Below are positions 43,769 to 53,150 of a stretch of DNA of 64,000 nucleotides, piece after piece; within the stretch, counting starts at the first letter, position 1, and every line of letters starts with the position of its first letter. Where the stretch lies: NCBI GenBank assembly GCA_934153945.1, contig CAKPFM010000004.1, forward strand, positions 1 to 64,000. The letters run 5' to 3'. The notes under the pieces were generated by a model. The model was not told where the DNA came from. It did not search any database and saw only the letters and a program-made list of their open reading frames with translations. The stretch is from an uncultured Bacilli bacterium. GTDB taxonomy: Bacteria; Bacillota_I; Bacilli_A; RF39; UBA660. Both the position numbers and the translations under genes were made by a program.

Positions 43769-44944
43769 ATGAATTTATTTGATTCAGTATTATTTTTAAT
43801 TATTTTAGCTATATTTCCTTTTACATTATATTTTTTATATTTAATTTATACAAAAACATTACAAATAGAAAAAAGTCGATTAATATTAGATTTTGTTATA
43901 TTTAGTTCGTTTTATTTAATTTTAAAATATAATTTTAATTATGTAGTTTCTCTTATATTGATAAATGTTCCATTTATAATAGCATATTACGGTAATAGAA
44001 AATTATCAGTTTTTATACTATCAATTTTATCAATATATTATTATCATATTTACTTTGATATTAATTACTTCTTTTTAATAGCTGAATACTTAATTTATTA
44101 TGGTATATATCAATTAGATAAGGAAAAATTTTTTAATATTTTTATAATTATCAAATTTTTAATATTAACTATATTTTTAATAAAAACAAACTATATTATT
44201 TTATTAAATGTTATATTATTTATAATAATTAAATTCTTATTATATTCATTTAAAAAAATTGAACAAGTTATTTCTTTACACAAATCTTTAGAACAAACAA
44301 ATGAAAATAATAAAATGTATGAATCATTATTTAAAATAACTCATGAAATTAAAAATCCAATAGCAGTTATAAAAGGTTACTTAGATATGTATGATGAAAA
44401 TAACGAAAAACATAAAAAATATATACCTATAATAAAGAGCGAAACTAATAGAGTATTAGTTTTATTAGAAGATTTTTTATCTATAAATAGAATAAAAATT
44501 AATAAAGATATAATTGATATTTCTTTACTAATAGAAGAGGTAATAATAAGTTTTGAACCATTATTAAAAAATAGACATATAAAAGTAAACTTTGAACAAG
44601 ATGAAATATATATTGAAGCAGACTATGATAGATTAAAACAAGTCTTTATAAATTTAATAAAAAATAGTATAGAAGCTATTAATAATAATGGAATTATAGA
44701 TATAGATATTGTTCCAAAAAATAAATATATATATATTAATGTTAAAGATAATGGTATAGGAATGAAAAAAGAAGAGATAGAAAAATTAAACTATCCATTT
44801 TATACAACAAAACAAAATGGAACAGGATTAGGATTATACTTATCAAAAGAAATAATAAAAAAACATGATGGAACTATGTCTTTTGAATCAATTGATGGAA
44901 TGAATATTGGTATTAAATTGCCATATGATGCTAGATTAAATTAA
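43769..44944 (+). CDS. Orphan sensor histidine kinase
   Basis: The 391-aa protein has about six to seven N-terminal transmembrane helices (residues about 1-165), then an H-box THEIKNPIAVIKGYLDM (His near residue 197). The ATPase domain has the N-box INLIKNSIEAI, G1 DNGIGMK and G2 GTGLGLYLSKEII. HEIKNP-type kinases include the KinB/KinD sporulation kinases. No response regulator is adjacent. The ATG at 43769 follows GAGGTGAT; the upstream TTG is not used. Confidence 0.9.
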   Translation: MNLFDSVLFLIILAIFPFTLYFLYLIYTKTLQIEKSRLILDFVIFSSFYLILKYNFNYVVSLILINVPFIIAYYGNRKLSVFILSILSIYYYHIYFDINYFFLIAEYLIYYGIYQLDKEKFFNIFIIIKFLILTIFLIKTNYIILLNVILFIIIKFLLYSFKKIEQVISLHKSLEQTNENNKMYESLFKITHEIKNPIAVIKGYLDMYDENNEKHKKYIPIIKSETNRVLVLLEDFLSINRIKINKDIIDISLLIEEVIISFEPLLKNRHIKVNFEQDEIYIEADYDRLKQVFINLIKNSIEAINNNGIIDIDIVPKNKYIYINVKDNGIGMKKEEIEKLNYPFYTTKQNGTGLGLYLSKEIIKKHDGTMSFESIDGMNIGIKLPYDARLN

Positions 44945-44977
44945 AAAAAAATAGTATAATACCATTAGGGTGATGAT

Positions 44978-46150
44978 ATGAAAAAAGTAACTATTCTAGC
45001 ACTTCATTTAGGATATGGTGGTATAGAAAAATGTATAACTTCTCTAGCAAATTCATTATGTAGTGAATATAATGTAGAAATTATATCAACATATAAGTTA
45101 GATAATTCCCCAGCATTTCCATTAAATGAAAAAGTTGAAATTAAATATTTATTGCCTGGTAATATAACAAAAAAAGTAGAAAAATATAAGATAGATATAA
45201 GAGGTTTAAATTTTATAAAATTAATTAAAGATATTTTTAATGATTATATAAAAAAGAAAAAAATAGGAGAATTATTTAAAGATATTAAATTAAGCTATAA
45301 AAATGTTAAAGATTGTAAAAAAGAGATGATAAAAGCTATTCAAAATTGTGATAGTGATATTATTATATCAACTAGATATAAACATAATAAATTATTAGGA
45401 AAATATGGTAAAAGTAAATTAAAAATTGGATGGGAACACAATTATCATAATAATAATAAAAAGTATATAAAAAATGTAGTATCATCAATTAAAAATTTAG
45501 ATTATTTTGTTCTAGTAACAAAAGAACAACAAGAATTTTATCAAAAATTAACAAATACTAAATGTATCTATATACCTAATGGAATAGAAATAAAAGATAA
45601 TAGATTTGCTGAATTAGATGGTAATAACTTAATATCAATAGGTAGGTTATCAAAAGAAAAAGGATTTCTAGATTTATTAGATGTTGTAGCTTATGTAAAA
45701 AAAATATATCCAGATGTTAAATTAAATTTAATTGGTGATGGACCAGAAAAAGAAAAAATAATAAAACAAATAAAACAATTAAATTTAGAAGATAATGTTG
45801 TATTACATGGATATAAAAATACAGAAGAAATAAATAATATTTTATTAGGTAGCTCTATATATGTAATGACTTCCTTTACTGAATCCTTTGGCTTAGTATT
45901 ATTAGAAGCAGCACAATTTAGAATACCATTAGTTTCTTTTAAAAATAGTGGCTCAAATGACATTATAAGTAATAATTGGGATGGATATTTAATAGAAGAT
46001 AGAAATAAAGAAATAATGGCAAAAAAAATAATAGAACTATTAAAAAATAAAAATAGAAGAATAATAATGGGTAACAATGCATATAAAAAATGTTTAAAAT
46101 ATGATTTAAGTAATATAATAAAAGAGTGGAAAAAACTAATAGAAAGATGA
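44978..46150 (+). CDS. Glycosyltransferase family 4 protein
   Basis: A 390-aa GT-B fold transferase that adds an activated sugar to a cell-surface glycan or lipid. The N-terminal lobe starts LALHLGYGGIEKCITSLAN; the donor-binding lobe contains SIGRLSKEKGFLDLLDV, NLIGDGPEKEKI and the E-x7-E motif ESFGLVLLEAA. GGTGATG precedes the ATG. Four bases separate it from the next membrane gene. The acceptor is unknown. Confidence 0.92.
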   Translation: MKKVTILALHLGYGGIEKCITSLANSLCSEYNVEIISTYKLDNSPAFPLNEKVEIKYLLPGNITKKVEKYKIDIRGLNFIKLIKDIFNDYIKKKKIGELFKDIKLSYKNVKDCKKEMIKAIQNCDSDIIISTRYKHNKLLGKYGKSKLKIGWEHNYHNNNKKYIKNVVSSIKNLDYFVLVTKEQQEFYQKLTNTKCIYIPNGIEIKDNRFAELDGNNLISIGRLSKEKGFLDLLDVVAYVKKIYPDVKLNLIGDGPEKEKIIKQIKQLNLEDNVVLHGYKNTEEINNILLGSSIYVMTSFTESFGLVLLEAAQFRIPLVSFKNSGSNDIISNNWDGYLIEDRNKEIMAKKIIELLKNKNRRIIMGNNAYKKCLKYDLSNIIKEWKKLIER

Positions 46151-46154
46151 TAAT

Positions 46155-46724
46155 ATGGAAGAAATAATTCATAGTATTACAGTATGGATTCAGAATTTTG
46201 TTTTAAATAATAATATATTTATTAGTTTATTTATAGGTTCTTTTATAGTTGTACTAGAATCAATTTTACCATTTTTACCACTAGCTGTTTTTATAGCAAT
46301 TAATGTGATTGCCTTTGGACCTGTTATAGGTTTTATCTTATCATACATTTCAACAATTATAGGTTGTACATTAAGTTTTTATTTAGTGAGAAGTTTAAGA
46401 AAATATAATAATTCAGAATTTATTCAAAAATTAGTTGATAAATTTGAATCTATGAAATTTAGCAATTTAGTAATTATTACAGCTGTTCCATTTACTCCCG
46501 CTTTTTCAATTAATATAGCAGCAGGTCTATCTAAAATGGAATATAAAAAATTTTTAGGAGTATTAATAATCGCTAAATTATCTACTATTTATTTTTGGGG
46601 ATTTATAGGCACAACCTTACTAGAAAGTATTACTGATATAACAGTTATATCAAAAGTATTAGTATTACTTCTAGCAACTTATATTCTTTCAAAAATGATA
46701 ATGAAACATTTTGATATATGTTAG
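46155..46724 (+). CDS. TVP38/TMEM64 (VTT domain) membrane protein
   Basis: A 189-aa protein with about five helices and the VTT (SNARE-associated/DedA-like) hallmark ITAVPFTPAFSINIAAGLSKM near residues 110-130. Family members are lipid scramblases or undecaprenyl-phosphate and polyprenyl carriers, so a role in recycling lipid carriers for the neighbouring glycosyltransferase is a reasonable inference. The Shine-Dalgarno of rmuC lies in its last codons. Confidence 0.85.
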   Translation: MEEIIHSITVWIQNFVLNNNIFISLFIGSFIVVLESILPFLPLAVFIAINVIAFGPVIGFILSYISTIIGCTLSFYLVRSLRKYNNSEFIQKLVDKFESMKFSNLVIITAVPFTPAFSINIAAGLSKMEYKKFLGVLIIAKLSTIYFWGFIGTTLLESITDITVISKVLVLLLATYILSKMIMKHFDIC

Positions 46725-46732
46725 GAGGATTT

Positions 46733-47797
46733 ATGGAGTATTTAATAATAATTTTATTAATAGTAATTTTAATATTAGTTATATTATCTTTATCAAAAAA
46801 TATAAATGAATCAAATATAACTGAAAGACTTGGAAAATTAGAAACAAATATGATAAAAGAAGTAAGTGAATTTAAAGGAGATATCAATAAAGATTTAAAT
46901 GAAAATTTTATTAAAGTTAATGATAAATTAGAAGAAAGATTAAGATTAATTAATGATGCAGTAAATGAAAGATTAGATCAAAATTTTGAAAAAACAAATA
47001 AAACATTTAATTCTATACTAGAAAGAATTTCAAAAATAGATGAAGCTCAAAAGAAAATTGATAGTTTATCTAATGATATAGTATCATTACAAGGAGTATT
47101 AACTGATAAAAAAACAAGAGGTATTTTTGGAGAAGTAAATTTACAAAATATTATGTCTAATGTATTTGGCGATAATAGCAAGGTATATAAAATGCAAGAA
47201 AAAATGCCTAATGGAACTATAGTAGATTGTGCACTATATGCTCCAGAACCATTAGGTTTAGTTGGAATTGATTCTAAATTTCCACTTGAAAACTATCGTA
47301 ATATGGTTGATAGAAATAATGATATTAAAAAAAGAGAAGAGTCAGTTAAATTATTTAAACTTGATATGAAAAAACATATAGATGCGATTGCTGATAAATA
47401 TATTATTCCAGGAGTTACAAGTGATCAAGCAATTCTATTTTTACCAGCAGAAGCTATTTTTGCAGAACTTAATGCATATCATACTGATATAATTGATTAT
47501 GCTTATAAAAGAAGAGTTTGGATAACAAGTCCTACTACATTAATGAGTACTTTAACTACTATTCAAGTTATAATCAAAAATATTGAAAGAGATAAATATG
47601 CATCTATTATTCATAATGAATTGAAATTATTAGATATAGAATTCAAAAGATATAAAGATAGATGGGATAAATTAGCTCATAATATTGATAATGTATCAAG
47701 AGATGTAAAAGATATATATACAACTACTGATAAAATTAGTAAAAGATTTGATTCTATTAATCAAGTAGAAGTAGAAAAAATTACTTATGAAGAATGA
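46733..47797 (+). CDS. rmuC: DNA recombination protein RmuC
   Basis: RmuC family proteins limit DNA inversions at short repeats. The 354-aa protein has an N-terminal helix (LIIILLIVILILVILS), a coiled coil (about residues 25-110) and the nuclease-like core KTRGIFGEVNLQNI, IDSKFPLENYRNM, PGVTSDQAILFLPAEAIFAEL, RRVWITSPTTLMSTL. AGGAGG is perfectly placed before the ATG at 46733. It is the last gene of the run from 44978. Confidence 0.93.
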   Translation: MEYLIIILLIVILILVILSLSKNINESNITERLGKLETNMIKEVSEFKGDINKDLNENFIKVNDKLEERLRLINDAVNERLDQNFEKTNKTFNSILERISKIDEAQKKIDSLSNDIVSLQGVLTDKKTRGIFGEVNLQNIMSNVFGDNSKVYKMQEKMPNGTIVDCALYAPEPLGLVGIDSKFPLENYRNMVDRNNDIKKREESVKLFKLDMKKHIDAIADKYIIPGVTSDQAILFLPAEAIFAELNAYHTDIIDYAYKRRVWITSPTTLMSTLTTIQVIIKNIERDKYASIIHNELKLLDIEFKRYKDRWDKLAHNIDNVSRDVKDIYTTTDKISKRFDSINQVEVEKITYEE

Positions 47798-47800
47798 AAA

Positions 47801-47830
47801 TTTAAGTTCATCAAATTAGATGAACTTAAA
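47801..47830. terminator. Perfect 12-bp hairpin between rmuC and lysR
   Basis: TTTAAGTTCATC and its exact inverse flank AAATTA. A long U-run is missing, but the position between convergent genes fits a weak bidirectional terminator. Confidence 0.6.
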
Positions 47831-47870
47831 AATTAGTAAGAAATTAAATGTAGAAATTTTTACAAGATAA

Positions 47871-48752
47871 TTAAGATATATTTTGCAATATATCAATAAA
47901 TTTAGATGCAGTGAAACTAGGAATACTATTATTTTTAATGGCATATCCTAGTTTTCTTTTTGGTATTTCTATATCAGTTTTAATTTCATATAGTGTTTTA
48001 TTCAATTTATTAATAATAAATTCTTTCGTTAAAAGAGCTATTCCAAAATCATTTTCCGCAAAATTACTTAATAAAATATGACTCACTACTTCTATTTTAG
48101 GTTTACATTCTAAATTATTTTTTATTAAAAATTCATCAAAATTATTTCTATTTACGGAAGGTTTTTTTTGAAGTAAAATATCTTCTTTCAATAATTCATT
48201 AATATTTTTAAATGATATATTTTTATATTTTTCTCCACCAACAAATATGTCATTTAAAGGTGTTATTAATTTATAATTTATGTCATTTATTTTATAATTT
48301 GGAATAGCAGTAATAATAATATCCAATGAACCATCCCTTAACCTTTTTATTAAATTTTCGGTTAAATCATTTGTAATACTAATATCAATTTTAGGGTATT
48401 TATTATGAAATTTTTTTAAATATGGTAATAAAAAATTTTCTGAAATAGTTGTAGTCGAACCGATATTTATAATTCCTTCATCTAAATTTTTTAGTGCTGC
48501 AAATTTATTTGAACCATTAACAAAGTAATTCATACCATCCTTTATATAATTAAATAATATTTTTCCCTCATTTGTTAATATTACCCCTTTAGGTGTTCTT
48601 ATAAATAATTTACCACCCAATTGTTCTTCTAATGTTTTAATTGATTGAGTTACTGCAGGTTGACTAATCATAAGTTTTTCTGCACCCTTTGATATACTTT
48701 TTTCGATAGTGACTTCATAGAAAACTTTATATAATTCAAAATTTATATTCAT
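47871..48752 (-). CDS. LysR-family transcriptional regulator
   Basis: The 293-aa protein starts with the winged helix typical of the family (FYEVTIEKSISKGAEKLMIS then QPAVTQSIKTLEEQLGGKLF, residues about 9-50). A two-lobed effector domain follows (INIGSTTTISENFLLPYL). LysR proteins often control the divergent neighbour; here that is the zinc-ribbon gene at 48856, with paired ATAAGTAAT motifs between them. Confidence 0.95.
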   Translation of the reverse strand: MNINFELYKVFYEVTIEKSISKGAEKLMISQPAVTQSIKTLEEQLGGKLFIRTPKGVILTNEGKILFNYIKDGMNYFVNGSNKFAALKNLDEGIINIGSTTTISENFLLPYLKKFHNKYPKIDISITNDLTENLIKRLRDGSLDIIITAIPNYKINDINYKLITPLNDIFVGGEKYKNISFKNINELLKEDILLQKKPSVNRNNFDEFLIKNNLECKPKIEVVSHILLSNFAENDFGIALLTKEFIINKLNKTLYEIKTDIEIPKRKLGYAIKNNSIPSFTASKFIDILQNIS

Positions 48753-48768
48753 TTTATATCTCCTTCAT

Positions 48769-48799
48769 ATAAGTAATGCTTATATATGACATAAGTAAT
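48769..48799. promoter_or_regulatory. Candidate LysR binding sites in the divergent promoter
   Basis: ATAAGTAAT occurs at 48769 and again at 48791, exactly 22 bp apart (two helical turns). The first copy is part of the 15-bp dyad ATAAG-TAATG-CTTAT (48769-48783), which fits the T-N11-A pattern of LysR sites. They lie between the lysR start and the promoter of the divergent gene. Confidence 0.6.
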
Positions 48800-48805
48800 A
48801 TATAT

Positions 48806-48834
48806 TTGTATTATATATAAAAAAATACTATAAT
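48806..48834 (+). promoter_or_regulatory. Promoter of the zinc-ribbon/Nudix gene pair
   Basis: TTGTAT (48806-48811), a 17-bp spacer and a perfect TATAAT (48829-48834), 22 bases before the start codon and directly downstream of the candidate LysR sites. Confidence 0.7.
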
Positions 48835-48855
48835 ACAAGTGAAAGAAGGAAAAAT

Positions 48856-49935
48856 ATGAAAAAAAGAGACATAATAAGATTAATAAAAAATATGGAAATA
48901 ATTAATAATAGTGAATTGTTATCATTATATGAATATTGTATGCATAGTGATACTGCTTTAAACAATTTAAAACATTTAATAAAAAATAATAGTGAATTAA
49001 GGACTTTATATGATAAAGGAAAAAAAGCACAACAAGAATACAATGATTTCAAATTAAATTGTAATCATCCAATAAGAATTAGAAAAGGAAATGAAGATGA
49101 TTGGGATCCCTTTAATAGGTCATATTATTCATATAAATGCAAATGTATATTTTGTGGTCATGAAATTTTAGAAAAAAAATCAATTACTAACTGGATTGAC
49201 TCATATTATTATAATGACTGTGTTTATATAAATGATCATAATTTAGGTGTATGGAATTACATATTAAATATATTACTTAATAAAAAAGATGATGACGAAA
49301 TTGATTTTGTTAAAGAATTTAAAAAACTAAATTTGGATTCTGGTATTTGTGAGATAAATGATAAAAAAAGAATAGAAAATAATATTTTGATAATCAATGA
49401 TTGTGAACAGGATGAAGATGTTAATTCAAAGTTTATAAAGAAAGAACTATCTATATTAAAAAATCTTTTAAAAATAGATAATTTAAGAATTAAAATATTT
49501 TCTGATTGCATTTGTTCAGAAAGAAAATATAGAAAAAATATGTATGAATTATGTAGTAAAAAAGATCAATTTTTATTTAATGAAAATTTTGATGCAGTTG
49601 GACAAGATTTTTGTACTTTAGAAGAGGAGTTAGAAGGAATTAAAGAAATGCATATTCCTGTTAAACTAGTAATCAATTTTTCTTCACATAATTACTACGA
49701 CAATAATGGCAATGAGGTATTAATTGATAAGTTTATTAAGAATATGTTTCCTAATTGTACTATTATTAATTTAAAAAAATCTGATTTAACAAAATTAAAT
49801 TCAAAAATGATTCAAGAACTAACTAATTATATACAAAATGTAGTTAATTCTGAATTTGATTATAATCAAGAAGATATAAAAAAATTTGTAAAGAAATATG
49901 AGATGGAAAAAAATGGACAAATTACTAAAGGATAA
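48856..49935 (+). CDS. Unknown protein with N-terminal zinc ribbon
   Basis: A 359-aa soluble protein that I cannot assign. A Cys/His cluster (LNCNHPIRIR near residue 69, YKCKCIFCGHEIL near residues 92-104) should bind zinc. The C-terminal about 200 residues alternate strands and helices (NNILIINDCEQDED, LRIKIFSDCICSE, VKLVINFSSHNYY) like a Rossmann-type domain. GAAGGAAA precedes the ATG. It overlaps the Nudix gene, and both are probably controlled by the divergent LysR. Confidence 0.65.
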   Translation: MKKRDIIRLIKNMEIINNSELLSLYEYCMHSDTALNNLKHLIKNNSELRTLYDKGKKAQQEYNDFKLNCNHPIRIRKGNEDDWDPFNRSYYSYKCKCIFCGHEILEKKSITNWIDSYYYNDCVYINDHNLGVWNYILNILLNKKDDDEIDFVKEFKKLNLDSGICEINDKKRIENNILIINDCEQDEDVNSKFIKKELSILKNLLKIDNLRIKIFSDCICSERKYRKNMYELCSKKDQFLFNENFDAVGQDFCTLEEELEGIKEMHIPVKLVINFSSHNYYDNNGNEVLIDKFIKNMFPNCTIINLKKSDLTKLNSKMIQELTNYIQNVVNSEFDYNQEDIKKFVKKYEMEKNGQITKG

Positions 49936-50497
49936 GGTAGACAATTTAACTAATATAACTAAGGCAAAATGTTTATCTTCTAAAATAATGTATTCCGGCA
50001 ATTTCATAAATTTAATAGAGGAAAAATATTTACTTCCAAATGGTATTATAATGAAAAGAGAAAAAATTATAAAAAATAAAAGTAAACAGGCAGTTATTAT
50101 TGTGGCGGTAACGGATGAAAATAAATATATTTTGGTATCACAAAATAGAATTAATAATATGACAACATTGGAATTTCCTTCTGGATATATAGAAAAAAAT
50201 GAAAGTGTTAAAGATGCAAGTATTAGAGAATTATTAGAAGAAACTGGTTATATATCAAACAATATTGAATTTATAGATAATTATTACGCACAAATTGGAA
50301 TAGATAGTTCTATTATTAATATTGTTATTGCATATAATTGCAAAAGAACAAAACAACAAAATTTGGGAAAATATGAGTATATTAATTTCGATGAATTTAC
50401 TTTTGAAGAATTAAAATCACTAATTGAATCAAATTATATAAAAAGTGTTGGAAATAAATTGGCATTTTATGAATTATTAAATATTGGCAGGATTTGA
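49913..50497 (+). CDS. Nudix hydrolase
   Basis: A 194-aa hydrolase with a complete Nudix box, G-x5-E-x7-REx2EExG (GYIEKNESVKDASIRELLEE, then TG), at about residues 101-122. Such enzymes cleave nucleoside-diphosphate derivatives such as ADP-ribose; the preceding EFPSG and the N-terminal strand region resemble ADP-ribose pyrophosphatases. The start at 49913 lies inside the end of the zinc-ribbon gene, so they are coupled. Confidence 0.9.
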   Translation: MDKLLKDKVDNLTNITKAKCLSSKIMYSGNFINLIEEKYLLPNGIIMKREKIIKNKSKQAVIIVAVTDENKYILVSQNRINNMTTLEFPSGYIEKNESVKDASIRELLEETGYISNNIEFIDNYYAQIGIDSSIINIVIAYNCKRTKQQNLGKYEYINFDEFTFEELKSLIESNYIKSVGNKLAFYELLNIGRI

Positions 50498-50508
50498 TTC
50501 CTGCCTTT
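50486..50508 (+). terminator. Terminator of the Nudix gene
   Basis: GGCAGGA and TCCTGCC pair around TTTGAT; the stem overlaps the Nudix stop codon and is followed by TTTAAAAT. Confidence 0.7.
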
Positions 50509-50540
50509 AAAATAAAAAAATAACTTCTTTCGAAGTTATT
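50509..50540 (-). terminator. Terminator of rpsD (minus strand)
   Basis: AATAACTTC and GAAGTTATT pair around TTTC (50519-50540); the A-rich stretch 50509-50520 gives the U-run on the minus strand. Confidence 0.8.
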
Positions 50541-51138
50541 ATCTATTGTAGAATTCAACTATTAATGATTCATTAATTTCTTGGTTAAGTTCACTTCTTT
50601 CTGGAAGTCTAACATAAGTACCAGATAATTTATTTTCATCAAATGTAACAAATTCAACACGGTTATGAGTTGCTTCTAAAGCAGCTTTAATTGCTGGATG
50701 ATTAACTGATTGTTCTTTAACAGCTATAACATCTCCAACTTTACATCTGTAAGATGGAATATCTACTTTTTTACCATTTACAGTAATATGTCCATGATTA
50801 ACTAGTTGTCTAGCTCCTCTTCTTGTAGTAGCAAATCCTAAACGATATACTAAATTGTCTAAACGACTTTCTAGTAATCTTAAGAAGTTTTCACCGTGAA
50901 CACCTTTAATTTTACCAGCATCTTCAAATATTTTTTTGAATTGTTTTTCATTAACACCATACATGAATCTAACTTTTTGTTTTTCTTGTAATTGTGTTCC
51001 ATAATCTGATAATTTCTTTCTATCATTACCATGTTGTCCTGGAGCATAAGCTCTCTTAGCTAAATCTTTACCGTTTTCTAATACTGAAAATCCTAAACGA
51101 CGTGATTTTCTATTAATAGAACCAGTGTATCTTGCCAT
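50539..51138 (-). CDS. rpsD: Small ribosomal subunit protein uS4
   Basis: uS4 is a primary 16S rRNA-binding protein and a translational autoregulator. The 199-aa sequence opens MARYTGSINRKSRRLGFSV and contains GQHGNDRKKLSDYGTQLQEK and the S4 RNA-binding domain (SRLDNLVYRLGFATTRRGAR, LVNHGHITVNGKKVDIPSY). GGAGGAAA precedes the ATG. It stands alone with its own promoter and long leader, as in other Firmicutes. Confidence 0.98.
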   Translation of the reverse strand: MARYTGSINRKSRRLGFSVLENGKDLAKRAYAPGQHGNDRKKLSDYGTQLQEKQKVRFMYGVNEKQFKKIFEDAGKIKGVHGENFLRLLESRLDNLVYRLGFATTRRGARQLVNHGHITVNGKKVDIPSYRCKVGDVIAVKEQSVNHPAIKAALEATHNRVEFVTFDENKLSGTYVRLPERSELNQEINESLIVEFYNR

Positions 51139-51295
51139 ATAAATTTCCTCCTTTTATATTTACAAAACATCTGGCCTGTTTACCAAGTATTAGGGTGTTT
51201 ATTTGAATATCTTCGCTTTGCAGCTGAAAGTTACACAATAACCTTTATAGTAATAAACACGTTAACACTTTTAAACAGTGCTGCTAGATGAATGC
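51139..51295 (-). promoter_or_regulatory. rpsD leader (candidate uS4 autoregulatory RNA)
   Basis: About 155 nt separate the promoter and start codon. On the minus strand CTGTTTA near the 5' side pairs with TAAACAG near the 3' side. Inside it GTGTTTATT pairs with AATAAACAC, giving a long nested fold close to the ribosome site. Firmicutes rpsD leaders bind uS4 to repress translation; this one fits in place and size. Confidence 0.7.
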
Positions 51296-51301
51296 ACTAG
51301 T

Positions 51302-51330
51302 ATTATAGAAAAATATTATTATTTTGTCAA
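51302..51330 (-). promoter_or_regulatory. Consensus promoter of rpsD
   Basis: On the minus strand a perfect TTGACA (51330-51325), a 17-bp spacer and a perfect TATAAT (51307-51302). This is the best promoter match in the window. Confidence 0.9.
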
Positions 51331-51426
51331 TGTTTTAGAACTAATTTGTGATAAAATCTAAAAAAATATTTCAAAAAACAAATATATATGATAAAATTGT
51401 AATAGAATAAAGTCGAGGTGGATAAA

Positions 51427-53142
51427 GTGGATACAATAATACTGATTATGGTGAGTTTTGTAATTCTAGCAACTATTATAATTGTTACAGTATTAGTACT
51501 ACTTACTAAGGGCAAGAATAATCAATATAAAAAGCAATTGGAAAACTTAGAAATAGAAAAAAATAAATTGGATAGTGTTCCAATAATACCAGAATTAACC
51601 AAGGTAGAATCTTATTTAAATAATGAAAAGCTAGAATCTATGTATAATAATTGGAAAGATAGATTAGATGTTATTAGAACTAATCAGATTCCTAAAATAA
51701 CTGATATGTTACTAGAAGCAGATTATTCATTATCACAAAAAGATTATAAAGCTACAATATATAAAATAGCTAAACTTGAAATGGAAATATATAAAGTAAG
51801 AACTAATTCTGATTTTTTATTAAAAGAAATAAAAGAAATAACTAGTAGTGAGGAAAGAAGTAGAACATTAATTACTAAATTAAAAACTGAATATCGTGAT
51901 TTATATGAAAAATATAATAAAGATAGAGAATCATATGGTGAGTTAGCTGAACCAGTTGAATTACAGTTTGAAACAATTGCTAAAAGATTTGAAGATTTTG
52001 AGGCTGTAATGGAATCAAATGAATTTTTAGAGGTTAATGATTTAATAAAAGCAATTGATGAAATGATTAAACATATGAGTAATGTTGTAGAAGAATTACC
52101 AAGTATAATATTAATGTGTAAGACAATATTACCTAAAAAAATAGAAGAAGTACAAAATGAATATAATAGAATGGTTAAGGAAGGATATCCACTAGACTAT
52201 TTAAATATTGAGTACAATATTGATGAAGCAAATAAAAAGATAAGTGATATTTATGATAGAGCAAAAGTTTTAAATTTAGAAGATAGTTTATTTGAACTTA
52301 AGATATTAGCAGAATATTTTGATTCAGTATTTAATGATTATGAAAAAGAAAAAGTTGATAAATCTGAATTTGAAGATATTGAAAAATTAATTGTTAAAAA
52401 ATTAAAAAAATTAAATAAAATTGTAAATGAAATTTTTAATCAATTAGATGAAATAAGAAATGTATATAATTTATCTAATGAAAATATTAATGTTTTATAT
52501 CAAATTAAAGAAGAAGTTGAAAAATTAAATGAAGATTACAAAACTTTAGTAGATCATACTTCTAATAATACATTTGCTTATTCTAAGTTATCTAACGAAA
52601 TGGAAAATTTAAATTTACGAGTAGCTAGTGTTGAACAAAGTCTAGATTCAGTATTAGATTCATTAGGTAATATGCAAGATGATGAACAAAGAGCTAGACA
52701 ACAATTAGAAGAAATTAAAACAATATTGAAAGATTCTAAAAATAAAATTAAAGAATATAATTTACCTATTATACCAAGTAATTATTTTGTAGAATTAAAT
52801 GAAGCTCAAGTAGCTATTAAAGAAATAATAAAAGAACTTGATAAAAAACCAATTACAATAGAAGTTTTAAATACAAGAGTTGATACAGCTCGTGATTTAG
52901 TTTTAAAATTGTATAAAACAACAAAAGAAATGACAAAAACTGCTATGTTTGCTGAATTAGCTATCGTATATGGTAATAGATATCGTAGTGAAGAAAATGA
53001 ATTAGATAAATACTTAACATATGCTGAAAAATTATTTTATAAAGGTGAATATCAAAAATCTTTAGAAATAAGTATTAATTCATTAAATAGAGTAGAAAAA
53101 GGAATATATGATAAATTATTAACTTTATATTCTGATAAATAG
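51427..53142 (+). CDS. ezrA: Septation ring formation regulator EzrA
   Basis: EzrA is a membrane-anchored spectrin-like protein that tunes FtsZ ring assembly in low-GC Gram-positives. The 571-aa protein has one N-terminal helix (IILIMVSFVILATIIIVTVL) and long coiled-coil repeats throughout the cytoplasmic part, ending in the conserved MFAELAIVYGNRYRSEENEL segment near residue 515. The GTG at 51427 is preferred because GAGGTG lies six bases upstream; the GTG at 51418 is inside that site. The length matches the family. Confidence 0.93.
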   Translation: MDTIILIMVSFVILATIIIVTVLVLLTKGKNNQYKKQLENLEIEKNKLDSVPIIPELTKVESYLNNEKLESMYNNWKDRLDVIRTNQIPKITDMLLEADYSLSQKDYKATIYKIAKLEMEIYKVRTNSDFLLKEIKEITSSEERSRTLITKLKTEYRDLYEKYNKDRESYGELAEPVELQFETIAKRFEDFEAVMESNEFLEVNDLIKAIDEMIKHMSNVVEELPSIILMCKTILPKKIEEVQNEYNRMVKEGYPLDYLNIEYNIDEANKKISDIYDRAKVLNLEDSLFELKILAEYFDSVFNDYEKEKVDKSEFEDIEKLIVKKLKKLNKIVNEIFNQLDEIRNVYNLSNENINVLYQIKEEVEKLNEDYKTLVDHTSNNTFAYSKLSNEMENLNLRVASVEQSLDSVLDSLGNMQDDEQRARQQLEEIKTILKDSKNKIKEYNLPIIPSNYFVELNEAQVAIKEIIKELDKKPITIEVLNTRVDTARDLVLKLYKTTKEMTKTAMFAELAIVYGNRYRSEENELDKYLTYAEKLFYKGEYQKSLEISINSLNRVEKGIYDKLLTLYSDK

Positions 53143-53150
53143 GAGAGATT

